Positions 47,181 through 60,581 of a stretch of 64,000 bases of DNA are shown here, piece by piece. The notes below the pieces were generated by a model. The model was not told the origin of the DNA. It ran no database searches and saw only the letters and a list, made by a program, of their open reading frames with translations. The stretch comes from Rhytidiadelphus loreus (taxonomy: Eukaryota; Streptophyta; Bryopsida; Hypnales; Hylocomiaceae), in contig OX344765.1 in the NCBI GenBank assembly GCA_947034895.1, forward strand, positions 22,821,001-22,885,000. The letters run 5' to 3'. Every line of letters begins with the position of its first letter. Within the stretch, counting starts at the first letter, position 1. The position numbers and the translations under genes are program-made.

Positions 47181-49750
47181 TGGGCCATTAAGATTTTTTT
47201 TTATGGTAAAAGGTTAGATGCCATTGGTGCTTTTTGTCAAAGGATTCTTAAGATTTTTTGCAAACTATTTTAACATGTCTTTGTTGATTTGTTTGTTTGA
47301 TCCAAGATTTAGCAAATAGAAAAGAACACACTATAGATGTACTGACACGATCCTAGTACTTGATATTGAAGCTTACTTTAATTCCCCATGTGGATGTTTT
47401 TTGTGGATGAGGCCTCCAGAGAAGAAAAGGCATCCTGTTTAAAGGCTACTGAATGTTATGGAAGGAATTCTTTTCATTTAAGGTGCATGCATTTTCAAAA
47501 TGGTGCAAAAGAAGCTTCAATGACTTGTGGTTGATAGTGAGTTGGAACCAATTTCGCCGAGGAAGTATGATAACCTTTGTATTCTTGCAAATATAGTGAG
47601 TGTGCAATGAGTAAGTACAAACCAATGTGAATGTGCCTTTTTTTTTATTATGCATCAAAACAAGGGTTTGCAATAGATTGCAAACCAAACACTTGGAATC
47701 TATTATGTATATTGCAATGGAAGGTCCTCGTGAGAGTCTTGGTTACATTTTGCAAGAAGGCATGGGTTTGTGGAGAAGTTCCACTAAGTTTAGGTGATTG
47801 TTTTCACATCCATAGAAATACTCTTTCTCTTCCTAAATAGTACCAATGTTTTTTTTGTATTTAACAAAAAAAGCATTGTTATTATTTACATACAGAAGGA
47901 GTGTCTTTTAGAACATCTCAAATTTGAAGGTGGGGCTAATGATTTTGATTTTGACCTTCATACTTGATTTATTTGATCTTTGCATTATATATGTAAGACA
48001 ATAAAATAGGTTTCTCTTCTATCATGTCATCATTTTTTAATTTTATGTGGAAGATGACTAGACTAGGGCAAGATAGAAAAGTAGTAGATTTTATAGACAT
48101 TAATTAGTTAGTGGGCTAGTTCAAGTTCAATTCATACCATGAATATAGAAACCTTATTAGTTCAATACACAAGGGGACAAGGCTTTGCTATATATTTGTT
48201 GACATATTATTGTAAATCCGGTTAGTTGGAAACAAATCTCAAAGTCAATTGGATTAATTGAAAATGGTTGGAATTGTAGCTAGTTGTAATTGAAATGAAG
48301 GGGAAATTAAGTACACTAAGGGTAGAAAATAAAGTTTTTTGGATTGTCAAAATTAAAGATAACAAACAATAAATTAGCCAATTTGAAGTCAAGGTTGGGT
48401 GAAGTTCTCAAGAAGAAGCCTATGGTCAATTGAACCCAAATTCTCTCCAAACCCTACCTCGTATGCCATCAAATCACTATGGCATTATTTAGAAGTTTTG
48501 TACATCGAATAATAATGAGACAAACAAAGAATGTTATGTAAGAAAAAAAGGTAATATTCATGAGATTTGAGTAAATCAAAATTGTAAAACAAAGGCTTGC
48601 GAAATGCTCTTTTATTCATATGTAATGGCCAAAAAATAATTTTCTCAATCAATCAATTGAAAGTGAAGTAAACTTACAATTGGAGACCATAACACCTAAC
48701 AAGTTTTGATGGGATCACTTTTCACCATCAAAATTGGTTTTAATAAAGTTTGGTTATGTACATGCTTAAAAGTTACATCAATTTTTTTGCATGGACTTCG
48801 CTCCTTGATCCCTAAATGTCCAAGGGGTATTGTTGTACCACTTAGTGACACTTACTTCTTCTAGTTCACCAAGGATAACTTTTAGTTTTCAATTCTAACT
48901 CCAAAGTATAAGACCATTTTCATGACCTACTCTTTCTATAGATTAAAAGAAGAATCAAGCAAGTTATGGCCCTCCAAAGATCTAAGTCCCTCAAGAGATG
49001 TAGTTTTTTTGAACTCTACCTTCTTTGTTTTCTCATAACTTCTAACTCATAAACCTTAACATTCTAGAATCCTTTGGAACCAACAACATGTAGCCCTATT
49101 TGAAAGAAGAGATTCCTTTGGAAATCCTACTTCCACACCTTAGATTTTTAGGAATTTTAGCTTGGACACTACCAACTTTGAGGAACCATAACTTTTGACT
49201 TACAATTTGGATCCTCACTTTCTTTGGTCCTATGGACATGCATTCTCATCATCTTTCCAATCATGTGTAGCACACCACCCTTTGCATCCCAACTAGAGTG
49301 TTACGATGGCATGTTTACTAGGGACTCTTCATTTATCTATCCTAGTTTCTTGCAAGGCTTGGGGAGTCATTCCTAAGGTCCCCATTGCTCTCTAAGGTGG
49401 TACGCAACAATACTAAGATGTGCTATAAAATATGACTTTTTTCAATCTTTTTGATCTTTGTATCAAAGACAAGACGTTTACATGCATGAAGACTAGAAAT
49501 GATCAATATAGTCAAAGTCTGAGTATATTTATAGATCTCTTCAAATTGATTAACAAGCAAGTTTCTTTGGAAATTTTGTTTCAAAATATAATTTCTATTA
49601 ATATTTTTTTTTGTATGATTATCTACAATTGGAATTTCAATTGATTTGTACAAAATGTCAAAATGGTGTTCAATCTAGTGGTATCTTTATGGCTGAAGCA
49701 TAACTACACACTCATACGATCTTGTGAAAAGATAGGAGCATTCGGTGGGT
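47181..49750. other. AT-rich stretch, nothing recognised
   Basis: No coding-like frame longer than about 80 residues; overlapping opposite-strand frames at 49423-49653 are AT artefacts. The part at 48780-49400 is less AT-rich and looks like ordinary repeat or retroelement debris, but I could not match it to anything. Confidence 0.4.
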
Positions 49751-50090
49751 TTAACCCCTAATGTGCCAAATTTGGAATTCGGGTAGGTTCCTATGGGTTG
49801 AAATTTTACCCTAATTTTTTGAAACTTTTTTTGAAGATAGAAAAACTGATAAGCTTTGTCAGAATATAATTTTTATTCCAATTGGTGCCCGGAAGCAAAA
49901 GTTATACCACAAAAAGCCTAGAATTGAACTCGACAGGCGTCACAAAAAATATTGCAAAAATTCATAATAATTACATTTTTTGTAATAAAATTCTGAAAAA
50001 ATATGCAATCCTTCCAAATTCTGTACATGAGAAAAATTTCTAAAATGTACTTTCTGCATGTTTCATCCATGCCTTTGAATTCACACTCAT
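49751..50090 (+). mobile_element. TTAA-flanked element (family P1), left part only
   Basis: Starts TTAACCCCTAATGTGCC and follows the 43352 copy ('ctttttttgaagatagaaaa', 'ccggaagcaaaagttat'). The right half and right terminus are absent. Confidence 0.6.
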
Positions 50091-51541
50091 AGCTTCATCA
50101 CCCGAATATGAAAATTGAAGAATGCTCTTTGCTGCACCGACCATTCATGGCGACGTGTCCACCGACGCCTGAGTTTCGTAGAACGCAACGGCACCATGAA
50201 TCATGAATCATGAATCCGCGGCGTGGATTCCGAGGACCCCTGTTCACAAAAGTGGCTTAATTTAGCAAAGCAGGGAGGCAGATTTTCCTCTACAGTAGCC
50301 TAGTCTCAAAACATGTGATACTACTGAAAACTTGTACGGAAGAACAGTACTGTACTGTAGTGATGGTCTCCCCGCCGCTTTTGTTAATTTTTTCTTCTTA
50401 AAACACTGAAAACTTCATCAGTCACGAATTCGATTCAGTTTCTCAAGGTTTGAATCTTCAGCAATGGATCGGATTACGAAACTAGCATGCCGAGGATGAT
50501 GTTGTGTTATGTTGTGCTATGTTGTGCTTCTAAGCAAATAAGATTCTTATAAGTAACTGAAGTCCCTTCTAAGCAACAAAACTGCGAAAAGTACAAAATA
50601 TCACAGTATGGTATTACATATATAAACTGTATCTAAATTCAAATATAATTTTTTTTGGAACCGGAAGTTTATTCCAGGCACATTAGAAAGAAGTAACGGC
50701 CGAAGCCATGTTTCTCGTGCCAGAAATCAGTTAATGGCAATAAAACTGCTAAATTTAGCCCCATTTGGATGCGACCGTCCCGTCCGCATCCGCGTTGTCA
50801 CGCCAGCCAGGTCACGCCTGCCTTCCCCGGTTTTCGTTGCAGTCCACTTGGCAGCTGTGCAGACGAGCGATTTTTCTGCTCGACTCTCAGCGGGCCCCTC
50901 CCCATTCACCGGTGCCACCGTTGAGTCGCCACGTTGCCCCCACATCGATCCGGCTGCAGCTTTTCCCACCTGCAACATCCAAACTCCCAAAGCCTGCACT
51001 TTGGCCTTGAGCAGCGAATCCAGCCACTCCACCGTCGCGCGTGACTTCTTCAACGTCAACAATCCAAGCCAAGCCAAGCCAAAGCCAAAGCCAAAGCCAA
51101 GCGAGACATCAAGCAGTTCAAACGTGCACACGCCCCGAGAATTTCCCAAACTACTGCCAATCATGCGAGCTGATCGATCCATTAGACGCGACGCTGACGA
51201 CGTAATGGCCGCTTTGATGGAACAACCGGCTCACACGTACGTAGAGGGGAGCTCTTGATCGGCGCACTGACACCATATCCATGGGTTGATTACAAGTGGA
51301 GATATTGTTTATGATGGTCTTGCATGGAGGTCGTGATGGATCGTCGTCTCCGGGTTTGCGAAACCAGCATGGCAGTTGGGAGCTTTCGATGCATGGGGTG
51401 TGAGAATTAGTTCTTAGTTCGAACACTGGAGGTAGAATGCCTGATTAATACTGTGGGTTATCGATCACCGGTGATTGCCAGCTAGCTAGCTTGTTGAATG
51501 TTAGATTGACGGGTGCAGTGTGAAGGAGAGTGGCGGTAGCG
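50091..51541 (+). promoter_or_regulatory. 5' flank of the membrane-protein gene, with a GC-rich open frame
   Basis: GC content rises sharply at 50730. An open frame from ATG 50734 to 51258 would encode 174 residues, rich in Ser, Pro and Ala, with a (KP)4 run from an 'aagcca' microsatellite near 51063-51100. An opposite-strand frame overlaps it. I see no domain and suspect promoter or 5' UTR sequence with coding-like composition. A triplicated 'atgttgtgct' lies at about 50499-50529. Confidence 0.4.
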
Positions 51542-54500
51542 ATGGGGTGGCGCAGTGAAGTTATGATTGTGGCGACAGTGGTAGTGGTGGTGTTAGCGGC
51601 GACGGCTGCAGCGTCCCCTCAAGTGGGAGCTTTTGGGTTGACAGAGAGAGCTTTGAGTGTCCAGAGCAGAGCAGCTTTCGGCAGTTATGACGAGATTCGT
51701 GGTGCAGGTGCTAACCTGTGGATTCATGCTAGCTAATTTTCACTACCAATTCTGAAATGATTCATAAACTGCAGTTCCGATATGCAACGCCAAGACTTTT
51801 GTATCCCGATTGTGTGTTTTCTGAGAGTACTAGACTTGTGTGCAACAGGATATGAGTATGAGGAGCATCGACGGCAGCTGGCGGTGAGTGAGCTTTTCAC
51901 AAGCAAGCCTTTGGCTGTGAAGGGCGACCGACGCGATCCCACCAACAAGTTCCGTCATTACCGCGGGGGCTTCGACGTGACGAGCAAACATTACTGGGCG
52001 GTAAGTGGGATGTGTGTTCTCTTGCTTCGAACCGGCTATGGCTATCCAGGGCATTTGGGCTTCGCTGGCTATGGCTGTGAGCTGACATGAACCTACGTTT
52101 GCTGCTTTTCCAGTCGGTGGTTTTTACGGGCGTGTACGGGTACGCCATCGGGGGGGCATGGCTGCTATTAGGTCTGCTTCTGGCGCTTCTGGCGTGCTGC
52201 CGGCGCGGGAAGAGCGTGCCCAGGGAGCATCACTCGTCGAATTTCTACTTAATCCCGCGCCTCCTCGTGCTACTGCTCTCGCTCTTCGCCATGTAAGTGC
52301 CACATTTTTCCTTCTGGGTGTGAGTTTGAGTACGCAGCTTGTGGACATAAAATTTCAGAGATTGCGCACCTGACTTACAGAATCCGTGACGCCTTATTTT
52401 GCACAATTTTGAACAAGCGAGAACTTGTCAACTTTTGTGAAGTCCATTCACCAGCTTGTGGACATAACATTCCCGAGGTTGCGCACCTCAGTTACACGAA
52501 ATTGAATCCGCGGCGCCTTCTTTGGCACATATTTTGAACAAGCGAGAGCTTGTGAACTAACGTAAAGTCTCCATTCACCATACAGTAAGGGATAGGTTCC
52601 TTTCACCATACAGATGAACTTTGAACCTTCTCCTACAGCAGTCTAGAAACTTGCACCCATCTTAAATTTTGCACATTTATTTTGTGTCAGGCTAGAAATC
52701 AATTGCAAAATAAACTATATTTCAAGAGATCAAGTATTTTCACACTTAGCACAGATCAAAGCTGACTTGTACGGTCAATGGAGCCACTAGTAGACTGTAC
52801 GGTTAGTGGAACCTGTACCTTAAGTGTCGTCGCCTGTAAGAGTATGCGGCGCTTTGATTTGCTCTGGGTTCACCTCGGGTTAAGTTTTCAAGCGGGGTAA
52901 TGCCATTTGCACGTAAGAGTGATTGTGATCATGGGTTGTGTGTTGGAAATGCAGAGGTTGCGTGATAGCTCTGTTCGTGCTGAACCACCGAGCCTTCTCC
53001 CAAACCAGCAAGGTGAAGACGACGGTGGTGGAGGCGGCCACGCTGGTAACGGATACGATCCACTCGGTGACGGCGGCACTGGGGCGAGTGGAAGATAAGA
53101 TTGAGAAATATCACATTCCGGGATGGGAGGCGTTGAATTCCACTGATGCGAAGCTCAATGAGCAAGCCGGGCTCGTCACGGCCAAAATCGACCACAATGT
53201 GCGCAAGTTCAACCGACTCCTCAATGATGTGTAAGTCTGTCAATCACACGGCTTATCTATTCTTTTTTGTCACCATTTTATTACCGTTCCTGCAACGATT
53301 GCAAGACCATTGATAAGCTGGAAAAGAGTATTATTGGATTTGGCTTTTCTTCTAGTAATGAAATTTCTGTAATCGCACTGTAGGTTTATGGAATTTTATG
53401 CTTGAAGTTACATTTATTGCATATGACTTTTCTTCTACTAGTGACATCTCTTCCACATCTCGTGAAATCTCTGCAATTTCACTGCAAGTTCATGGGATTT
53501 TATACTTGAAGTTCCAATGCGTTTAAGGTGATGGTTTTGTGTTCACCGTGGCCTGCAGGGAAATTGCGATAATTCTAATCTTATCGTTGGCTCTCTTTCT
53601 CATTGTCATCGGATTAGGTATGCTTCCTTCTTCTTTTCGTTTTTTTTTATGTTGTAGTCTTCTGTGTTGGTTACAATTTAAGTTGCAATTTAAGCAATAT
53701 AACCGATCACTTTATAGTGCTCATTGGAGAGCTCGAATTGGGTATTGCAAGAACTAAACTTACTTCCGAAATTTTCATGTTTGTCTCATATGACGTTAGT
53801 TCCATCAAAGCAGTCAATCATAGAGGAAGAGGGTTCTCCTTTTCAAGCAGTACTTTCAAGGAATGAGGAGTTCTTTGAACGAAACATCACCCCCAAAGCA
53901 CTCTCCTCTTCACCTAGAAAACGAACTTTGGAACATTTAGGAGTTAAAATCTTCAGAAATTTGTAGGATACGTGGGGTTAAAATCGTAGTATCTCTTTTG
54001 GTTTCTCGGTATGCTTGATGACGTTTCTCCAACTGGATTCTCTGCAGTTGCGTCCTTCATGCGATTGAGACGACTTTTCTTCCCGTAAGTTGTGACATTC
54101 TATCCCTGTTGCTAATTTGATAAGCAACCTATTTAGAGAAATTCAAATTCTCATGGATCATTCTCTTGTGACCCACCTAGACCTCTTGAATTACTATCAC
54201 CTTGTATAATATCTCAGTCTATCTCTTATCAGGGTGATCGTGCTGGCTTGGATCTTGACTGCCTGCACTTGGCTGCTGTTCGGCCTAATGTTTGCACTCA
54301 GCAAGTAAGTTATTTCCTCTTCGAACTATCCCCAAACCAGAGTTACTCTTATTTCCTCTCGACCACCGCCTCTTCCTTCTGTTTTTTTGAAAGTTTTTGG
54401 GAAGCTGAAAGTTTCGCCAAATCCAGCCTATGCTTGAAATAAGACATTTGTCCAAAAATCACCTACTATTAAAGAAAAGTTTTAACTGGTGACAAATGGT

Positions 54501-56966
54501 GAGGTTCAGAGGGTAAGGGTAATGCAAGACTCGCAGGGAAATGCATATAAGGAATGCACATTTAGAATCGTCACTAATTTACAATGGAGCATGGGCCATG
54601 AGCAGTTGAGCACCTCTATCGAACTTGGTTCTCTGCAAAGCCTGCAGCATGTGTCTGGGTTCAGTTACTGCTGGATTTTCTGTTAGACTGACATTTTTTA
54701 CAACTGGACGTTGCAGTACTGCATCAGACACATGCCAGGCGCTGAACGAGTTCCTGGTGTCCCCTGTCAACACCACCTTGGACAATTTTCTGCCATGTGT
54801 GGACTCCAACACTTCCAACGCTGCGCTGCAAGAAGTTCGGAAAGGCACCGGCAACATCATTGAACAGGTTTGGGCAAATACAACTCTCAAATGCAACTTT
54901 CACTTCTAATACCGAACTGGTTATTTAATTAGTATGGATGGATGGGTAATAATCCGACATGAGAATTAGGATGATGCGCAATCTAACAACGACGCCCACT
55001 ACTGCACACCACGAATGCTACAACACCACAAACTGCAACTGGTGTTGAATAGGATGTCCTTGTGATAAATAGTTTAGACCACACTAAAATAACCATTTTG
55101 GTGCAGCAACAAAGCATCTAAGTTATGCTACGTATGAGATAATTGGTCAAGTTGTGGAGTGGTGAGTTAGGCTTATCGGACATAATTCTCTCATGCAATC
55201 TAATTCATCAAACAGAATCACCACAAACTTGATCAAGATTTTGTCAAATCTTGGAGATTCACAGCTCTCTTAAAAAGATAATGAAGGATGGAACTATGTC
55301 TCTAAACCACCCCCATTTTTTTCCCAATAGTCCTGTGCCGTGTCGCGTTAAAAGTGATTGGAGAGGGTTCGGTTAAAGATAACAAGCTATACACAACAAG
55401 CTCCTCTAATTTCACTAAAGATGTAGCTTGTGCTTGTGTTGATGCAATTGGTTTCTTCTCATCTGTACGTCAGAGTGTCAGTACCTTACAGTATATTTTA
55501 CCTTGATGACAGGCCAATTCTACAGTGGTCAACATCCAGAGGCTCAATAACTTTCTGGGGACAGGAAATGGTTCGCTTCTCAGTTTGTGTGACCCTATTG
55601 GTGGCCCGCCAGATTATGCCTACAATGCGACTTGTCCAACAGGGACACTGCCAATCAGTGATCTTCCGGAAGTAAGTTTGTTCATCCAACTCTAAATGGA
55701 TTGTCAGTTTCGTTAAAAGTGATACGATTCTGGACACCAATAATCGTGACATTCATCTGCACAAAGCTCAAAAAACTAGACTCGTATAGATGTATATTTC
55801 GGGTACCAATTTAATAAAATTGACTCTATTCCCGCTCCTCGTTCAATGAAGATGTCAGAGCTGACTTGCAAAAGAAGTCTATTTTCAAAATTGCGTTCTA
55901 AGACTCTATGAGGGGATTAGTACTTCGAGGAAAGGAGAATTGCATTGAATCAGATTTAAGAACATGCCACCAAATTGCTAAGCTGAGGACATCCCTGATG
56001 TCGAATTCGTTCTTCAAAAATGTAGTGCTATTCTGTTTCATTATTCTAAATTCTTTCTATTGCTTCACTGCAGGTCCTCGCGCCTTATGTGTGCATGGCG
56101 AACATGTCAACGTTTGACTGTCTCAAAGACGCCCGTTTCGTGAGTGCTGACAATAATGCAACTCTCTACGAATTCTCAGAAGGTAGATCTCTCTGCTGTC
56201 ATCACAAAATCACACCTTGTTCTGAATCATTGAAATCTCGTGGAAGTGCTTACACCCAGACTTCTTGACTATCTGCGTCTCTAATATTACATCTCTCTCC
56301 AAATCCTCGCGAATGAACGTAGCTAGTTTGACACCCACTCCATACAGTCTCGATCATGATCTGGTAAGGAACAAAAAAGTTGCATAAAAATGCGATAAGA
56401 TAGAGTTTTCTTAGTGTGAAATAGAGTTGTAACATCTTATCTACTCTTCAAACTTCGCACCTCTTATCAACTTATCAAGAGAGGTCCATGAGTCCTATCT
56501 ACAATGCAAGAGCATGGTTCCCAAGGTGCATATGGACGTTAAGTTGATGGCGTATGAGTCTTGAAAACCAGGCCCTAACACTCTAGCTTTGTGCTCTTGA
56601 GCCTCCTTTCTACTCGTGGTCCATCATGGCTAACTAATTTGGAACTTGTTTATGTGAACACTATTATTTTCTCACACTATGGGGCTTGGTGTTTCAATGG
56701 CAGGAGCGCAGAGCATGCTGGACACCATCCCCAAGCTGAGCAAACTGGCTAACTGCTCCTTTGTGACGGACACATTCAGCAAGTTTGTGAATGAGAGGTG
56801 CCAACCTCTGAAATCCGCTCTTCGCCACCTCTGGATCTTCACGCTCCTGCTGTCCATCTTCTTAACCTTTCTCACGGCGCTCTGGCTTGTCACCAACCAC
56901 CGCAACACTCATCAACGGCGCATGGACTCCGTGCACCAGTATGTGGGCAAGCAAGGCAGGGTTTAG
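51542..56966 (+). CDS. Multi-pass membrane protein of a plant-wide uncharacterised family, 11 exons
   Basis: Exons: 51542-51707, 51849-52000, 52114-52292, 52955-53230, 53559-53617, 54048-54084, 54233-54304, 54717-54867, 55513-55671, 56074-56182, 56704-56966. All junctions are GT-AG and phases agree; the total is 1623 bases, 540 residues. A signal peptide or first anchor (residues 7-25) is followed by five hydrophobic stretches, encoded in exon 3, exons 3/4, exon 5, exon 7 and exon 11. Exon 2 holds HYRGGFDVTSKHYWA, a conserved motif before the first pass. Large loops encoded in exons 4 and 8-11 contain paired cysteines and N-glycosylation sites, consistent with an extracellular or lumenal side. 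The layout matches the Arabidopsis At2g25270-like family, whose function I do not know. Exon 1 may instead end at 51701. The ATG at 51542 is the first in frame. No damage seen. Confidence 0.85.
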
Positions 56967-57008
56967 GGTTTAGCAACCCTAAAACCTAAACCTAAAACCT
57001 CTAAAAAC
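56955..57008 (+). repeat. Telomere-like motif spanning the stop codon
   Basis: GGGTTTAGGGTTTAG supplies the last codons and the TAG stop of the membrane-protein gene. It is followed at once by inverted, degenerate CCTAAACC repeats, so a hairpin could form. Too short to be a telomere remnant with confidence. Confidence 0.6.
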
Positions 57009-58814
57009 CCACAACCCACGTTTTCCCAATGTGGGAGTGTGTCCGAACTGGAGACTCCACTGCAAGACTGAAAGTTCCGAGACTATTTGCAAAATACTTG
57101 CCTCCCTCGCATGACTTGACTTGGAATTGCGTGCAAGGTGCGTTGGAAGCGCCGAAAATCGACCATGTTAGGCAACGTCAGCAGTGCCCTAGAGATGGGA
57201 ATTCTCCTGTTTGAAACTCTGATTCCTCCTCTTGAGAATGTTTCATGAGAATGCTTCAGTTGTGTGTAAGCATCTGAATTTTGGATGCAGAATTTTTTGG
57301 GATAGTTTTTTGGGTTGGAAAGATGATGGGAGTGTGTAATTAGGATTGAGCAGGGTAGCAGAGTGTACAATCATGTAAAGGATCTGTTGACACTATTTTG
57401 AAATAATTTTGAGGTATCTGAAAAGTGGCGATTGTGTTTGAGGAAATCAATTATAATATTTCAGATGACATTAGTTTCTCTATTTTGTAAATAATGTGAC
57501 GAAATTTGTGTCGCACTCATTAATAGGACAAATTCTTACAGATTATGTGAATTTCAGCTGTTAATTCAAAGAAGAACGAAGTTGAAGAATAATTTAAATG
57601 CAAACCAAAGGAGCAGGATGTGCTCAATATGAGTTGTAAATCATGATATTGTAAATCATGATATTGTAACTTTTCAAATATCTCTAATGAACACTGTGAT
57701 TGAGCATATCATTTATCTGACAAAATACTACATATTTTGGATGTGTGCCTTTGTAAAGTAGACAAATGAATGTTGAAGTTTTTAGAAAAGGTAAACATAA
57801 AGTCAATCAAGAATAATAAGGAATCAAACTTTGTAAAAATGAAGTATGCACCTACTGTATTGGTCCAAAAATCAAATCATTTTTGACAAAATACCTTAGT
57901 GATAAGTCTCATCCTTTCAAGGTTAAAGAAAACTAGATATCTAAAAATGAATGTTGTACTTGGAACCTATGGGTGTACTGTACAATGCTGTAGTGACATT
58001 GTTTGGATGCACTTGAAAATCTTGTCATTTCTATCAAGGATAGATTCCTTCAATAGAAGGTAACATTTTATTCAACAATATAGACACCCCTATCTACTTG
58101 CTGACAAAGAATAACAAGAACTCTTGAACCTATAGAGGCTTTCATTCCAATATATTTTCTAATCAATATTGTCTATTTTAAAAATACAATAGTGTCATTT
58201 GAGAAATTGAGCAAAGTGAACCTTTAAGGTAACACCACATAATTGTGACTCATTTCTAAAACCAACCTGTACCGATTCTTGCCTAAAATGTATTCACACT
58301 ATTCATGAGTCTAAGGTTGATTTTAGAAACACCTATTTCCAATACTTTCAAAATTCATAGTTTATTCATACAATGTTCAAAAGATGTATTCAAAGAGAAC
58401 CTAGAAATCTCCCTTTTGACTACCAACAAGACTCCACAAAACTTTTTCAATATAATAGTTAGAACCATGCTGAATTGCTTGCTCAGACACATGTAGGTGT
58501 AGTTACCTTACCTGAATATTTCTGTTATTACTCAATTATTGATAGATATAATTTAATTATTCCTTGCATTATACTTGAAATAGTAAAAAGATTGCATCAC
58601 AAAGCGGTAATGTGCCTAAGATTGTCATTTTGAAATACAATTCACAGGAGAACACGAAGGACAAATTCTCAATTCATAACCACCCACTTCAGTTAACGTG
58701 GCACCCACCCCAAGACATAAAATCGTATCAACTTCCAGTGAGCTTCAAATTAAAGGATAACTCCCTTCAAATTCACAAGCAGAGTGGCATACTCCACAAA
58801 TAAAAGATCCGAAT
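57009..58814. other. Intergenic region between two convergent genes
   Basis: Should contain the 3' UTRs of both neighbours. AT-rich from about 57400 onward. A short tandem 'gtaaatcatgatatt' occurs at about 57636-57665. No gene recognised; the small frames at 58305-58803 have no support. Confidence 0.45.
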
Positions 58815-60467
58815 CTAAGCCCCAGGCACCGGCACAGCATCCGCAGGCGCAACCTCTGCGTCATCTCCAGCAGGCCTCTCAATCTTGGCACCAACTTCCT
58901 CGCTGTAGTCCCCATGAACCTGCCAACCAAAAATGATCGAGATAACACGGACGCAATCAGATATACAGTCGCCCGTCGTGAAATTTCACGCGCGACGGAG
59001 TAGCAACTCTAGTAAATACAAGCATCCACGACCAGCACCTTGCACACAACCAACTAATGCAAGTGCAAAGAGCCTTCAAAGCGCTCAAGAACAAAACTTA
59101 GGATACAATAACTAGGAACTAACCTCCATCAACTTCATGAGGTCAAACTTGGGAGCCTTGAGGATTTTCACTTTCCGGATGAAAGTGCTCTGGAGAGGGT
59201 AGATGCCCTGCGTGGCCTTCTCGATCTCCTTCCCAATCACCTCGGGAATGAACTTCGCCACCAACTCCTTCAAGTCGCAACTCTGGCCTTCACGCACCAT
59301 GATCTCTCGCATCTTGCGCCGAATCTGTAGTTCAAAAGTGAGAAGTTACATGCAACAGCAACGGCATAGTACGTTCGTATGGCGTGTACAACGAGGTCCA
59401 TCATCAAAGCAAGAGGTTCCAACCAACTCACTAGAACATCTGCCCTTCTCCCGATGAAAATTATAGCAAGCACTGAATCCAGAAGACTTTGAGTTCTTAA
59501 TCTATTCAAGTGGTGCAAGATTAGGGTTTAGGGTTTAGTTGGGATTTACATCCCCGATAAAATGCACAGTTTCGGTTCTCAAGATATGCACGAAGAGAAT
59601 ACAGGGTTGGTTCAAACCTGACGAATCTGGCTCGACTGGGCATAGCAAGTCTTCTTGATCTGGTTCGGCCTTTTCTTCGTGAACGCAATGCAGAACATGC
59701 GAATCTGGAAGTTGTCGGTGGTCTTCACATCCACATGCGCCTCGATCAAACTCTGCCACTTGCGCACCAGAGACCGCAGCTTGTCGGTCGTGAAGTCCAT
59801 GCCCTGCACCCACGCAGCACAGCTTAAGACTCCCCGCATCGAAATTGCGCCTACAGAACCGTCCCATAAATCCCACGACCGCTAAACCCTAGATTTCTCT
59901 TCCGGTGTACGTACCCAGAAGTTGGTGAGGACATTCTTGCCCTGCACATCCTCAGCCCTGAGCTTGATCTTGCGGAAAGCCTGGTCCTCATCCTGTTGCA
60001 AGTCAGCCAGAGAGACCTCGAACACCCGTCCCTTCAAACCATCGGACGCAATCTGTTACACCAACCCAAAACCACCACACTCGCGTCAAATGACGCAGAA
60101 TATCACCAAGTGAGAATTTTTCTCCCTCAACCCCATATACAAAAAACTCTCAGTAGAACCTAAACCCTAAACAGACTAACCTTCGTTCCTTGAGTCCTGG
60201 TGACAAGCGTCTTGCCCAACGACCTCTGCGTGAAGGCGGTGGGAGCCTTAATGTCATACCAGTCCTTCTTCGAGAAAGGGTCGACACTGCAATTCCGCAA
60301 ACCAGCATCAGCAAATGACGATGGAATTCAGAAACCCTAAAATGGAAATTGCGTGAGCTCATTTGAAGCAGATACTCCCAGGTTCAAAGGGGTGTGGGAA
60401 TGTCGTACATTTTTTTCTTGCCGCCCTTTTTGCCCTTGGAAATGCGTTTGTTCTTGCCGACGGCCAT
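58815..60467 (-). CDS. RPS3A: 40S ribosomal protein S3a (eS1)
   Basis: A component of the small ribosomal subunit (eS1) near the mRNA exit site. Minus-strand exons: 60409-60467, 60181-60286, 59915-60052, 59618-59803, 59124-59324, 58815-58919. The total is 795 bases, 264 residues, the normal plant length. It begins [19 protein letters not shown], then [28 protein letters not shown] (exon 4), [10 protein letters not shown], and [10 protein letters not shown] with [15 protein letters not shown] (exon 5). It ends in an Asp/Ala/Pro-rich tail. All junctions are GT-AG, with one phase-2 intron after exon 1. Introns are 111-293 bp and several contain telo-box-like AAACCCTA strings. Transcribed toward the membrane-protein gene. 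Intact. Confidence 0.97.
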
Positions 60468-60572
60468 GGCTGCAGGTCAAGCTCGTGAGCTCCCGGGGAG
60501 CTGCTGCTAAGCGATGGTTCGTCTGAAAAGAGAGTCTGAAACAATCAGGCTGTGTCTCATAGCCGCAGCTCA

Positions 60573-60581
60573 AAACCCTAA
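60573..60581. promoter_or_regulatory. Telo-box upstream of RPS3A
   Basis: AAACCCTAA about 106 bases before the RPS3A start codon. Telo-boxes are known promoter elements of plant ribosomal protein and translation-factor genes, usually with a site II element (TGGGCY); I found no perfect site II nearby. Related strings occur in the introns at 59521-59540, 59884 and 60161. Confidence 0.6.

Noticed and set aside
51530..51541. Start of the membrane-protein gene at 51530
   Set aside because: That codon is GTG; the first ATG is at 51542 and leads directly into a normal signal peptide.
59021..60573. Plus-strand frames across RPS3A
   Set aside because: Antisense shadows of well-supported minus-strand exons.
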